From the NCBI GenBank assembly GCA_016271365.2, contig CM028132.1, positions 1,182,513,001 through 1,182,577,000 of the forward strand: a stretch of DNA of 64,000 nt. Reading direction: 5' to 3'. The position numbers and the translations under genes were made by a program. The notes beneath the pieces were generated by a model. The model ran no database searches. It saw only the letters and a list, made by a program, of their open reading frames with translations, and was not told where the DNA came from. Below are positions 55,180-64,000 of the stretch, piece by piece. Origin of the DNA: Neoceratodus forsteri (Eukaryota; Chordata; Ceratodontiformes; Ceratodontidae). Numbering within the stretch: the stretch's first letter is position 1; every line of letters begins with the position of its first letter.

Positions 55180-55420
55180 GGCCCTTTATACTTTTAAACT
55201 TAAATATTTCTGGCCCATTCGAATATTGAGATGTCTTCCTATCCTGCGCATCACTTATCAAATCATTTTCAGAAGAATTTAAATCCAAAGTTTTTATTCC
55301 TACTTCTACAAAAAAATTGTTGAATACATTCACTACAGTTTTACTTAAAGGAACCAATTGACCATTTAGTTCAATTCTTTTTACCTGTTCTTTTTTGACA
55401 TTTCCCATGAGAGTAGCCAT
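55160..55420 (-). pseudogene. LINE-D linker upstream of RT
   Basis: Minus-strand codons 'NPRIFWKTMATLMGNVKKEQ', 'LSKTVVNVFNNFFVEVGIKT' match the region between EN and RT in L2/Rex-type LINEs ('FNNFF' is typical). Codons from about 55420 to 55600 continue upstream ('DWNSYRQAKNKYIKQIRKTK'). The last residues of the open stretch at 55160-55195 run into SINE-X. Confidence 0.7.
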
Positions 55421-55687
55421 TGTTTTCCAGAAGATTCTTGGATTTTGATTTATATTACTATCTAATTCTGTTTTGAAAAATGTTTGTTTTGTTTTCCGAA
55501 TTTGTTTGATATATTTATTTTTTGCCTGTCTGTAAGAGTTCCAATCACTAGTTCTACCAGTTGTACCTGAAAACTTTACTTCATGCCATTTTCATCTCTC
55601 TCTCTAATTAATGTAGTGTAGCATTGTATCACTATTCATTTCTAGCCTTTACCCTTCTTTTTTGTGTCGGAACATGCTGGTCACAAA

Positions 55688-55869
55688 CAGTGGCAGCTGT
55701 ACACCAGGGCCCGCCAGGGCACATGCCCTGGTAAAACAATGCTGTGCCCCAGTTGGTGCCCTGTATGGTGCAGAGCTTCCCCCATAGTAACAATATAGCA
55801 GTGCCCTGGCTGCCATCTGTTGTGCCCCAGCTGTGCCTTGGTAAACATTTGTGGCTAGAGCTGCTGCTG
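55688..55869. mobile_element. hAT-like MITE in LINE-C
   Basis: A 182-bp element beginning CAGTGGCAGCT and ending AGAGCTGCTG (imperfect terminal inverted repeats), flanked by a perfect 8-bp direct repeat GTCACAAA (55680-55687 and 55870-55877). Eight-bp targets and CAG-type ends are typical of hAT elements. There is no coding capacity. Confidence 0.8.
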
Positions 55870-55880
55870 GTCACAAATCT

Positions 55881-56204
55881 TTAAAAACTCTTCCTGAAAG
55901 TATAACCGTGCATCTGATGCCGTGAGCATATTTTTTTCTTTATATAGGATTTGTATTGGATAGAAATGGATATATTCTTTTGAAAATCCAGCCAAAGATG
56001 ATTAAGCTTAATTTTATTGAGAATCACAATTAGGGCCAAAAACCATTTAGATTTTAGGCCCAGTTGCTGCCATTTTATTTTTTCTTGGAGTCCGGTGAAA
56101 GGGAGAATGTTATATTTATTATTTATTATTTTCAACCAGTATGATACACATCGAAATTGAATAATTGTATTGATGGGCATTTTCTCTAGCTCTGCCCTAA
56201 CCAT
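55881..56204 (-). pseudogene. LINE-C C-terminal region
   Basis: An open minus-strand stretch, AT-rich, with 'CVSYWLKIINNKYNILPFTG' and 'WLDFQKNISISIQYKSYIKK'. It resembles the long Lys/Ile-rich C-terminal region of LINE RT proteins but has no diagnostic motif. The assignment rests on position between the RT core and the zinc-knuckle region. Confidence 0.5.
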
Positions 56205-56463
56205 TGCAGATGGAGTTAATAAAGGTATAATTAATAATGATTTGTAAATGTATAGTAAGGGGGTCTCTAGTGCTGGGAATGATCAGTGACCCAAACTTCA
56301 GCTCCATATGCCAATAAGGGATTAATTTTTGCATCTGCGGCTTGCAAGGCTGGAGTTAAAGCTAAATCTATGTGTTTATAATGGAATTTTAAAAGTGCCT
56401 TAGCATTTTGTTTTGCTTTTGTTATTTGGGATTTATGATGTTGCAAGCAGTTTGTGTTTGCTA

Positions 56464-56867
56464 TTACTTTAATCCCAAGATAAACATGTTCTTTGACAGT
56501 ATCAATTCTTTGTCTAAGAAAAAGGAAATGTTGGTGTTATTGGAACCAAAAAGCAATGACTTTGTTTTGGTTAGATTTATTTTAAGTTGAAGATGTTTAT
56601 CATTGATAGTGTCAATCTTTCTTTGTAAACCTTTTCTTGTTAAGGAGAACATGTCATCTGCAAATGTAAATAATATGGCAGGGTAGTCCATTAATTTTTG
56701 GAGAGTCATATTGTATATTGTCATTAAACTCCAATAAGTCGTTCACAGACAGATTGAAATGGGTAGGGGCTAGTAAGCAGCCTTGTTTTACCCCTCTGGT
56801 AGTGGGGAAAGGGTCAGTTGTATTACCCTGGGCAACAAATCTTAACTTTTGTATACGTGTTAGAATA
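56464..56867 (-). pseudogene. LINE-C reverse transcriptase core
   Basis: Two overlapping frames encode 'GVKQGCLLAPTHFNLSVNDL' and 'ILFTFADDMFSLTRKGLQRK' (FADD box intact), then 'LQLKINLTKTKSLLFG'. The first frame also gives 'RIQKLRFVAQGNTTDPFPTT' upstream. A frame change lies between the GVKQGC block and the FADD box. The SINE at 56868-57318 interrupts it on the upstream side. Confidence 0.75.
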
Positions 56868-57318
56868 GAAGAAGAATCAGCATTTATGTAGCACTTTTCA
56901 TACACAATGTATTCCAAAGCATTTTACAAGCAATGCTAGACTGGTAGTGAAGTGACATGTAGTGTCGGCCATATCGCACATCAGCACCCACATACAGCCT
57001 GGACAATTGCATGAACCGGTTTTATGGGAAGGGGAATGATGGCCAGGACAGCAGGGAAAGCCCCCTACTCTTTGCAAAGAGTGCCTTGTGTTCTTTTACT
57101 TCCACCTGGACACCCACAAGGACAGCACCATGATGGGTAGAAGGGACCTCAGTTTAACATCTTATCCAAAGGTCAGCACAACCCAACAGTACAGCACCCC
57201 CTCAATCCTGCACTCGCATGACAGCATTTAGGTATGAGACCAATCCCAGTGTGGGACAAGAACCCAGGACCTTCTGTTGCAGAGGTGGATGTGCTACCAA
57301 CTGAGTCACGCTGACACC
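56868..57318 (-). mobile_element. tRNA-derived SINE with L2-like tail
   Basis: On the minus strand the head 'gtgtcagcgtgactcagttg' carries a box A-like TGACTCAGTTGG and a box B-like GGGTTCTTGTCCCAC. The body has 'gataagatgttaaactgagg', and the 3' end 'aagtgctacataaatgc' is followed by a TTC-rich tail. The tail resembles the L2 3' end at 15418-15480, so an L2-type RT probably moved it. It lies inside LINE-C RT. Family shared with 27516-27770. Confidence 0.85.
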
Positions 57319-57559
57319 TAGAGTAACTGTATTGGATTTAAAAGGAATTCATCATTGCCCTTACACCTTTGTTTGTTCAATAGTATACTATGATTTACTG
57401 AATCTAATGCTGAGGTGAAATCTATAAATAAAGAGTACAGTTTCATCTTTTTAATGTGAATATGTTTTTCAAACATATGTGCTAAATAATAGATGTTGTT
57501 TGTGGTGGAGAAATGACATCTGAATCCCGCCTGGAAGGGGGAAATTGAGTATGCCTGAT

Positions 57560-57859
57560 TCAGCCATAAGTTATTTTTTTTAGTAATATTTTGGAGAAAA
57601 TTTTGAACACTGTATCTAGAAGACTAATAGGCCAATAATTTGAGGGGTCTAAATGAGTACCTTTGTTGTGTAGTGGAATAATTATGTTAACTTTCCAAAA
57701 AGCAGGCATATAATTATTTTTAAGATGGGTATTGAAATATTTCCCGAACAAAAGGGAACAGAAATCCGCACTGAACTTGTAGATTTCCGACGGAATAGTG
57801 TCAGTCCCTGGGGCTTTGTTGTTAACCCAATTTGAAATAACTTCTGTTACTTCAGACAT
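57560..57859 (-). pseudogene. LINE-C reverse transcriptase fingers
   Basis: Encodes 'VNNKAPGTDTIPSEIYKFSA', 'MPAFWKVNIIIPLHNKGTHL' and 'DPSNYWPISLLDTVFKIFSK'. These are the N-terminal RT blocks (KAPGxDxIP, NYRPISLL with R changed to W). The catalytic Asp block lies further downstream (57340-57540) in shifted frames before the SINE. Confidence 0.75.
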
Positions 57860-58256
57860 ATCTATTGTTAAAGGATGGAATTCTTTATTTGGATAGTGGG
57901 AAATTTATACTGTTCAGAAGAATCAAATTTGTGGTTGAATAGTTGTAGATAATGTGTTATTTATCCAGGCTTCCTTAGGGATTAGTGTTAATGAGGTTGA
58001 TTGAAAAGGTTCAGAGCCCTTGGTCACCATATGCCAAAATGCTCCTGAATCTTTGCTGTCGATAATTTGTAACATTTTCTTCCATTGATTTTCTCTAAAT
58101 GATTTTTTTTTCCAGTTTGAGGAAATCCTCATACGTTTTCCTAGCCTTGGATAGTGTTTTTAAATTGCTTTTGTTTGGATAAAGTTTTACCACATCCACT
58201 ATGCTTTTTTAATTCCTTTTTTTGCTTGTTTACATGCATCATCAAACCAATTGTTC

Positions 58257-58691
58257 TTATTTGTTTGATTGGTGATGAGGGGCTGGGGTGTAGATGTGTG
58301 TCTTTATTGAGTTTAAAATTTGCTGTAATGCATTTTCCATTTCTATTGGGGAAGATGATTGATATATACTATTTGTTATACTTTTTGTTAACTGTGTATG
58401 ATGAAGATAGTTAATTTTTCCTAATATTGGTGGATATATTCTTAGTTTTTGTTTTCCCTGAATTCTTGGATCTTTCATAGGATCAGTTATTGAGTTGTTT
58501 GTTTGTTCAGACTTTGAAATCTCTAGCTTTAGCATCAATGGAGCATGATCACTTTCTGTCCGCATCTCAATATACAAATAGTCAACAAGATCATATATTT
58601 CTGTGTCACAGAAAATGTAGTCAATTACACTCTGGCCATTTCGCCCAAAAATAAGTTGGGTTCCCCATTTTATCCCCTCTAATGCTACCAT
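58257..58691 (-). pseudogene. LINE-C endonuclease C-terminus and linker
   Basis: 'QSVIDYIFCDTEIYDLVDYL' and 'RTESDHAPLMLKLEIS' form the EN C-terminal blocks, with the catalytic SDH box intact, followed by a linker of about 70 codons. The upstream EN parts lie at 58830-59133 and 59812-59960. Confidence 0.75.
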
Positions 58692-58829
58692 TTAGTGTTA
58701 TCAGTGCATTATCATTAATAACACTTTTCGAACATCTCCCCCGTCATTAGTTACAGTATCTATGGATTATCTGATGGATATATCCTGCCCTTTCATAATC
58801 AAAGATAAAAGGAGAGGTTGTCATAATTG

Positions 58830-59960
58830 ATTATTTGAGCATTATAATCTCCGCAAATAAATATATTTGCCGTAGGGGAAGCAGCTGAAGCTGCCTATGT
58901 GTCTGCGGATATATCTGCCAATAATTAATTAAAGTTTACAACTTTTGGGGGGGGATATATACATCAACCAACATTAATACCATATGGTTCCAGTCTATAA
59001 TTAAGATCATGTAATTAGGAGAAGTGTTATAAGTTTGAATACCTCTCAATAGAGTAGAGATTTTAATGCAAATAGCCAATCCACCTATGTATCTACCATA
59101 CTGATTTGGCTTTTGAGCTGGAGAATGTAAAACTTAAAGAACAACTATCTAGGTCCCTGGCCAGAGAAGCATAATGAAAGCTTACCTGGGCAGAAGTCCT
59201 AGGATGCCCATATTTTATTTTTTATTAGCTCCTATTTTAGAAGGGAAGGGATCATATTTTGGCTCCATAGAGCCGAGCAACACTGATCCTTCCGTTTCCT
59301 AAATAACGCAAGTCTGCGATCCCCATTCCACCCCATGCTCACACGTTTTGTGATGTCATGATTTGTGAACGTAGAGGGCGCTTCTGAAATGAATAGGGCT
59401 GTTTTAAAGTTAAATTTATGTTGTTTAGATGCCCATTTGAATCGAATCATGCACCGCTTAACTAACAAGGTCCTGTTAGTTAGCGGTGGCCATGATTTGT
59501 TCCAAACGCCATCTAAACAACATAAATTTAACTTTAAAACAGCCCCATTCATTTCTATAGATCGCCTCACGCTACAAATCGTGACATCACAAAATGTGTG
59601 AGCGTGGGGGCAGATTGCAGACTGAAGTGCCATCAGAAAGTGGAAGGGATCAGCGCGCTCAGCTCTACGGAGCCAAAATAGGATCCCTTCCCTTCTAAAA
59701 TAGGGGCGATTAAAAAATTAAATATGGGCATCCTAGGACTTCTGTCCAGGTAAGCTTTCATTATGGTTCTCGGGAGGAATCATCGAAAAGCCCGAAAAAG
59801 TTGCTCTTTAATAGCCATTAATAAAAATTGGGTCCTGGGCCCAAGTTTCCTGCATTATTACTATAGTAAAAGATACAATGAAATCCAGCCATTCAGTATG
59901 CCCTGGTTTCTGTTTCAACCCTGCCACATTTCAAGATAAATATTTGCATCTCTACCATCA
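58830..59960 (-). pseudogene. LINE-C endonuclease N-terminal part, split by a TTAA element
   Basis: From the right: codons for 'GHTEWLDFI' and 'MQETWAQDP' (catalytic Glu region, about 59815-59930), then the TTAA palindrome (59138-59807), then 'HSPAQKPNQYGRYIGGLAI' (about 59060-59125) and 'FICGDYNAQIINYDNLSF' (GDYNA box, about 58800-58860). The order is right for an APE-type endonuclease. Frame changes are present. Confidence 0.7.
59134..59811. mobile_element. TTAA-flanked 670-bp palindromic MITE
   Basis: TTAA lies at 59134-59137 and 59808-59811. The ends AAGAACAACT and AGTTGCTCTT (minus-strand AAGAGCAACT) are inverted, and the arms pair almost throughout ('gcttacctgggcagaagtcc' left, complement at right) to a centre near 59465. 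It interrupts the LINE-C endonuclease. Overlapping open frames within it are produced by the palindrome. A piggyBac-type origin is inferred from TTAA and end sequence; these ends differ from those of the element at 29-30.7 kb. Confidence 0.8.
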
Positions 59961-60007
59961 GTACCCTGGGGCACATTAAGAGGATCTTTCGGTGGTTGTA
60001 CTTTTAG

Positions 60008-60225
60008 TCAAATAGAAGAAGAGGTTGCTTTTGGGTGTTCTAGGTTTATAAGATCTACCACCAATATATTATTTAGTGTTCTGCCGGAAGCTTTGTCCAA
60101 GATTATATTGCTAAGATCACATGAACTGATATGTATATCAATTTGGTTCCCATCTCCCATTTTATGAACTCTTGCAATACTAGAAAAATCATTTTTGGAG
60201 ATAGAGATATCCAACATTGCTTGCC
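60008..60225 (-). pseudogene. Possible LINE-C upstream coding remnant
   Basis: An open minus-strand stretch of about 73 codons with no recognised motif ('HISSCDLSNIILDKASGRTL') lies just upstream of the LINE-C endonuclease and shares its AT-rich bias. It could be the end of ORF1 or the ORF2 N-terminus. It ends at the minisatellite. Confidence 0.35.
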
Positions 60226-60229
60226 CCAC

Positions 60230-60660
60230 CCCACCCGCCTCATAGTCTACAACTAGGCATCCTGCCCAGAACAGAAGACTGCCTCTTCCTGCAAGCCGCA
60301 GGAGCTGCTCTGACCCCAGCGGCTGTTCTGCGCTGACCCACCTGCCTCACAGCCTACAACCAGGCATCCTGCCCAAAACGGGGGACTGCCTCCTCCTACA
60401 AGCTGTGGGAGCCACTCTGACCCTGGCAGCTATTCTACGCTGTCCCGCCCGCTTCACAGCCTACAACCAGGCATCCTGCCCAGAATGGGTGACTGCCTCC
60501 TTCTGCAAGTTGCGGTAGCTGCTCTGACCCCTGCGGCTGTTCTACCCGCCTCACAACCTACAACCAGTCATCCTGCCCAGAACGGGAGACTGCCTCCTTC
60601 TGCATGTCACAGGAGGCTATTCTGCACTGACCCACCCGCCTCACAGCCTACAGCCAGGTA
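60230..60660 (+). repeat. Minisatellite, about 105-bp unit, four-plus copies
   Basis: Units start near 60234, 60344, 60449, 60546 and 60636 with a form of 'cccgcctcacagcctacaac' and 'caggcatcctgcccagaa', followed by 'gactgcctccttctgcaag' and 'gctctgacccc'. The last unit is partial. It is GC-rich between two AT-richer LINEs lying head to head. Confidence 0.9.
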
Positions 60661-61451
60661 TGGATTTTGAAGAGCAGCGCAGAGCCATTGACGGGATTGA
60701 ACTTGGTGCTTTTTGCCTTTCTGGCCAATTGACTGCAGTGCTGCTGCTCCTGAGCTCTGATTGGGCACAACGCTATTCCCCCTTCTCTTATTGGCACTTG
60801 CCTCTACCCTTTCTGAGCTGTCTTTTCTTTAATACAAAAACTGCTAATGCTGAGTTTTCCAGTACCGACTGTTAAGGAGAACAGGATTGTTAAAGTTATA
60901 GCTTGTTGATAATTTTTTTTTTGTATAGTTATTGATTTTTTTTGTGTGTATTTTCCCATTTTCCAATTATACTGCAAAGCCACTAGAGGGCAACAACTCA
61001 AGGAGGCTGAAATCCTCTTCCCATTGCTCTCCCCTAACACTTCTAGTCCTGGATCCTTCATACCTCTCCAGATGTACTAGTGATTACAGAAACATGGCTG
61101 AAAGCATCTACCACTGACCTTGCCATCAACCTATACTGTTTTTATCTCCAGTACTGCTCTCATGGCTATCCTTGGCTGGCTAGTAACCCTGGCCTGTCTT
61201 ATTCTTCTCTGCTGTGTGGACCAATTTATTCCACACGCATTAAGATTCCATCCTCGGGTTAGTACCCCTCCGTATCACATCTGGCGTGACTACCCCGTCA
61301 TACTGTTACGCACCCCTTGCCTTCCTAAACCTGGCACTGCCCTCCTTGGGCTCAGGCTCTGCAAGTGTTTGCATATACCTACCCTGGAATGAAGTCTTCT
61401 TGCGTCTTGCTATGGGTCCGTATTTCTGTTCTCCTCTTCCTGGCCCGTGCA

Positions 61452-61478
61452 GGGAATATTGAGCTCAATCCTGGATTC
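61452..61478 (+). other. Decayed 2A-like motif at LINE-E ORF2 start
   Basis: The codons read GNIELNPGF. The 2A consensus is D(V/I)ExNPG followed by P, so here the Asp is Asn and the final Pro is Phe. It follows a hydrophobic leader ('MKSSCVLLWVRISVLLFLAR', from 61389) and sits just before the endonuclease. 2A-like peptides at this position are known from APE-type LINEs such as CR1, L2 and Rex1. Confidence 0.7.
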
Positions 61479-61519
61479 CTCTTGCCCTGCCTCTACACAA
61501 ATCCCTGTCACTAATATCC

Positions 61520-62210
61520 AAACGCGTCCCAAAGGCCTGACAATAGCATATATGAATATTCGCAGTCTTCGCCCTAAGATGGCCGAATTAGAAGCCTGGG
61601 TTTCCCTGAAGAACCCTGACAATCCTATGCATCTCCCGAATCATGGCTAAAGCCAGCTATCAAACAGCATGAGGAGTCATTACCTGGCTATAACTGCTGT
61701 AGGAAGGATAGGGTGAGCAAAAGGGCTGGGAGTGTCCTTATGAACACTCTGGCTGACTTGTATGTCATCGAACTCCCTGAGCCTGACTCTGTATCCCCAG
61801 TTGTGGAATCCATATTCCTCTCCTTTATGCATGTAAAAGTCAAGAAATTAATTGTTGGGTGCACCTACTTGCCTCCCAGCAAGGTTTCTATTGGCCTCTC
61901 TCCCTTTCTTAACTCCCTTGCGTGTCTCCCTTGCCTTGATCTTGTACTTGGTGATGATCTCAGTATCGATTGGCTTAACCCTATTGCTGACAAAGTGCGT
62001 TCCACACTTGCAGATTCTAATCTAGTACAACTTATTCAGCATCCTATGCGCCTCAGTACAAAGTCTGGTAAACATGCTTTGCTTGACTGGGTGATTACTA
62101 ATTGCCCCCAGAAGGTCAAAGCTGCTGGAGTTCTTTCAGATTGTATAAGCGACCATTCTCCAACTTTAGGTGTATGGAGGAATAACTGCCCTAACCCCCC
62201 TCCCAAGATT
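61520..62210 (+). pseudogene. LINE-E endonuclease domain
   Basis: 'LTIAYMNIRSLRPKMAELEA' starts the domain; the TETWL block is broken by a frameshift near 61620; 'KRAGSVLMNTLADLYVIELP' follows. Then 'LVLGDDLSIDWLNP' (GDxN box altered), 'HALLDWVITNCPQKVKAAGV' and 'CISDHSPTLGVW' (SDH box intact). Frame changes show it is inactive. Confidence 0.8.
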
Positions 62211-62980
62211 ACTCTTGTTATGGACATGACCAAGTTCTTCATCAGTAGCTTCTGTACCTCGATCATTAACACTGACTACAGCCCAATTAAGACTCTCCCT
62301 GATATCAGTCAAGCCCTTTATCTCCCCCCTCACTCAAATCATTGATAACCATGCCCCCTTGAAAAAATGCAGGTCCAAGGGTGTCAAGGCTCCATGCTTA
62401 GCAAGGACATTAGGATGCTTATGTCCTCCAGAGACAGGGCATGGTGGACTCACAAAAAAGTGGTCTGCCCTCCGATTGGCAGATCTATAGGCAACTCAGA
62501 AATAAATGTAAACATGCCCTCCATAAAGCCAAACACCACCATTACAAAACCTTACAAACTGAACACCTTTGCCATCCCAAAGAGTTTTGGAGACAGGTTA
62601 ATTCCCTGGTCAAAGGGAAAGCTGCTCCAAGCTCTCTCACTGCCCAGGGTACCACCCTAACTGACTCCCCTTCTGTTGCCAATTGATGTAATTAATTCTT
62701 TACAGAGCTCCAAAATTACACCTCTCTTTTCCAGAACTCATCTATTCCCCCTCGGCCTCATTATCTTTGGCCTACTGTGGGACTCAGTCTGTGTTCCATT
62801 TGAAGCTGGCCTCTCCCAAAGAGGTCCAGAGGCTTCATGGTAACTTGAAAGCTGAGGGATACTCTGGAGCCCAAGTTTCTTAAGCTCGGTGCTCCTGCCC
62901 TCGCTCACCCTGTTTGTGACTTATTCAACAGGTCCTTCCCCTCAAGTACAGTTCTTGACAAGTGGAAGATAGCTGTTGTC

Positions 62981-63757
62981 ATGCCTGCACATAAGTGTGT
63001 GGTGGGGGGGAGGCCTAATTCAGTGGCCGAAAATTGTAGACCCATATCCATTCTTTACCCTCTTGAACACCGCAACTTGCTATCCCTCTTCCAATATGGG
63101 TTCAGAAAGAACCATAGCACCCTCACTGTCTTGTTAAAAGTAACCTCTGACATATTCCAGGCCATGGACCGTGGTTCTGCCACTGGTGCCATATTCGTTG
63201 ACCTTATAAAAACGTTTGACCTGGTGTACCATAGTCTCCTGCTCCAGCAAATTCATATACTTAGCCTTGACACCGGTGTCCTAAGCTGGGTCCAAAGCTA
63301 CCTGTCCTGCTGGTCTCTAAGGATCAAGTGGGCCAATTTTCTCTCTAGCCTCAGACCCATAATGCATGGTGTACCCCAGGGCTCCATATTAGGCCCTATG
63401 TTATTCTCCTTATTTATTAATGATTTACCCAGTAACTGCGGAGGTGCCTCTGTGCATCTCACTGCAGATGTTGCTATCATCTACTGCTCCTCTCCAGATG
63501 TTGACTGGATAAACAGAGAACTAGCATCAGAATTTGCTGCTTTTAAAGGTTGGTTCAGACAGAATCAACTTGCCCTTAATACGAAAAAAACAAAAAGCAT
63601 GTTATTTTTCCACTCATCCTCCATATCACGTACCTTCTACCCTCTCTGTATCACCTCTTTTAATGGTGATTCCCTTGAGCCAGTCATTACTTTCAAATAT
63701 CTGGGCATCACTTTAGATACCTCTCTCCTTCAATGCCCATGTCTCAATCATAACTAA
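62981..63757 (+). pseudogene. LINE-E reverse transcriptase
   Basis: A 258-codon stretch includes 'ENCRPISILYPLEHRNLLSL', 'FQYGFRKNHSTLTVLLKVTS', 'TGAIFVDLIKTFDLVYHSLL', 'HGVPQGSILGPMLFSLFIND' and an active-site region reading TADVA instead of YADDT (about 63456-63470), so both key positions are damaged. 'VITFKYLGITLDTSLL' follows. The C-terminal domain continues in another frame to the window edge. Confidence 0.85.
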
Positions 63758-64000
63758 ATCGCTAAACCAAAAGCTAGGTCTCTTATCACATCCGCCCCTT
63801 CCTCATCTCTGCCTCTTGCCATAAGATTGCTTCCTCATCCCTTCTTTCACTGCTAGCCTATGGTGCTCCCGTATTGCTCTCCACTAATGCTGCTGCCCTG
63901 TCTCTACTAACTCAGGCCTACCACCGGGTGGTAAGGTTCAGCTTGGGGACCAATGCCTACCACCACCACTGTGACATCCTTGCACCATTGAACTGGTTGC

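Larger units (their letters stand above)
52845..55620 (-). mobile_element. LINE-D, inserted in LINE-C
   Basis: Minus-strand LINE with a 3' UTR at 52845-53110 ('ggtttttattcataaaaatt' on the plus strand), C-terminal domain (53432-53620, 'LVIDYGDVIYAGALGVELAK'), a YADDT box at about 53935-53965, RT fingers (54002-54364) and the linker before RT (55160-55620). It is interrupted by SINE-X copy 2 at 54625-55179. The 3' UTR resembles that of LINE-A (16400-16673). Confidence 0.75.
52040..60225 (-). mobile_element. LINE-C, large composite minus-strand LINE
   Basis: Read leftward: EN from about 59960 (interrupted by a TTAA palindrome at 59138-59807), EN C-terminus and linker (58691-58257), RT fingers (57859-57560), RT core (56917-56464, with a SINE at 56868-57318 upstream), C-terminal region (56204-55881), a hAT-like MITE (55688-55869), another LINE (LINE-D, 52845-55620), then the last zinc-finger-like part and 3' UTR (52840-52040). 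The element is AT-rich. The clade is uncertain; RT blocks such as 'RGVKQGCLLAPTHFNLSVND' differ from CR1 and L2. Confidence 0.65.
61389..64000 (+). mobile_element. LINE-E, LINE-B-family element running off the window
   Basis: In order: an ORF2 start with hydrophobic N-terminus and decayed 2A-like motif (61389-61490), EN (61520-62200), linker (62370-62680) and RT (62981-64000, continuing past the edge). RT and C-terminal blocks match LINE-B ('GAIFVDL', 'GVPQGSILGPMLFSLFINDL', 'CDILAPLNWL'). A stray EN-like 'VITETWLKASTTD' at 61080-61120 upstream may be from another truncated copy. Several frameshifts. Confidence 0.85.

Noticed and set aside
59232..59633. Overlapping open frames on both strands that look like a small gene pair
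   Set aside because: They are the two arms of the TTAA palindrome read in opposite directions; the matching peptides are explained by the inverted repeat.

Overview
This is a stretch of vertebrate nuclear DNA with no host protein-coding gene that I can recognise. Almost everything identifiable is a transposable element, mostly decayed non-LTR retrotransposons (LINEs). CR1, L2-like, other Jockey-superfamily LINEs and an L1/Tx1-type element occur together with tRNA-derived SINEs, TTAA- and 8-bp-target DNA transposon derivatives and a split-direct-repeat (tyrosine-recombinase-like) retroelement. That mix fits a large-genome vertebrate such as an amphibian (a caecilian would fit well) or a lungfish. 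The assignment is inference from repeat content only.

Layout. 1-3.6 kb: nothing recognised apart from a faint SINE relic. 3.6-5.4 kb: two CR1 fragments, head to head. 5.8-8.9 kb: an element with A1-interior-B1-A2-B2 split direct repeats, the architecture of Ngaro/PAT-type retrotransposons. 9.1-9.6 kb: a foldback element containing a hAT-like MITE. 11.6-15.4 kb: a long minus-strand CR1 (type B) with endonuclease, reverse transcriptase (RT) and a duplicated ORF1 esterase tail. 15.4-22.1 kb: L2-like sequence, including a three-level nest (L2-like LINE > L1/Tx1 ORF1-only element > another LINE). 22.1-25.5 kb: the best preserved CR1 (type A), with a SINE inside its RT. 25.5-28 kb: LINE and SINE fragments. 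29.07-30.69 kb: a 1.6-kb TTAA-flanked near-palindrome. 33.3-34.2 kb: a five-copy, roughly 162-bp tandem array. 34.7-35.2 kb: a run of histone-stem-loop-like hairpins. 35.5-41.5 kb: CR1 tails, a MITE and two copies of a long GC-rich SINE, here called SINE-X. 41.9-46.4 kb: a full-span but dead CR1 type B. 46.6-47.5 kb: CR1 type A tail. 47.5-52 kb: little recognisable. 52.0-60.2 kb: a large minus-strand LINE (LINE-C) broken by another LINE, SINE-X, a hAT MITE, a second SINE and a TTAA palindrome. 60.2-60.7 kb: a minisatellite. 61.4-64 kb: a plus-strand LINE (LINE-E) with a decayed 2A-like motif, running off the right edge.

No intact autonomous element is seen; every RT is frameshifted, truncated or lacks catalytic residues. 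The nesting, the near-perfect target-site duplications of SINE-X and the SINE/L2 tail resemblance give a relative insertion history. The most unusual items are the split-direct-repeat element, the SINE-X family, the large asymmetric TTAA palindrome, the ORF1-only L1/Tx1 element and the array of histone-like hairpins.
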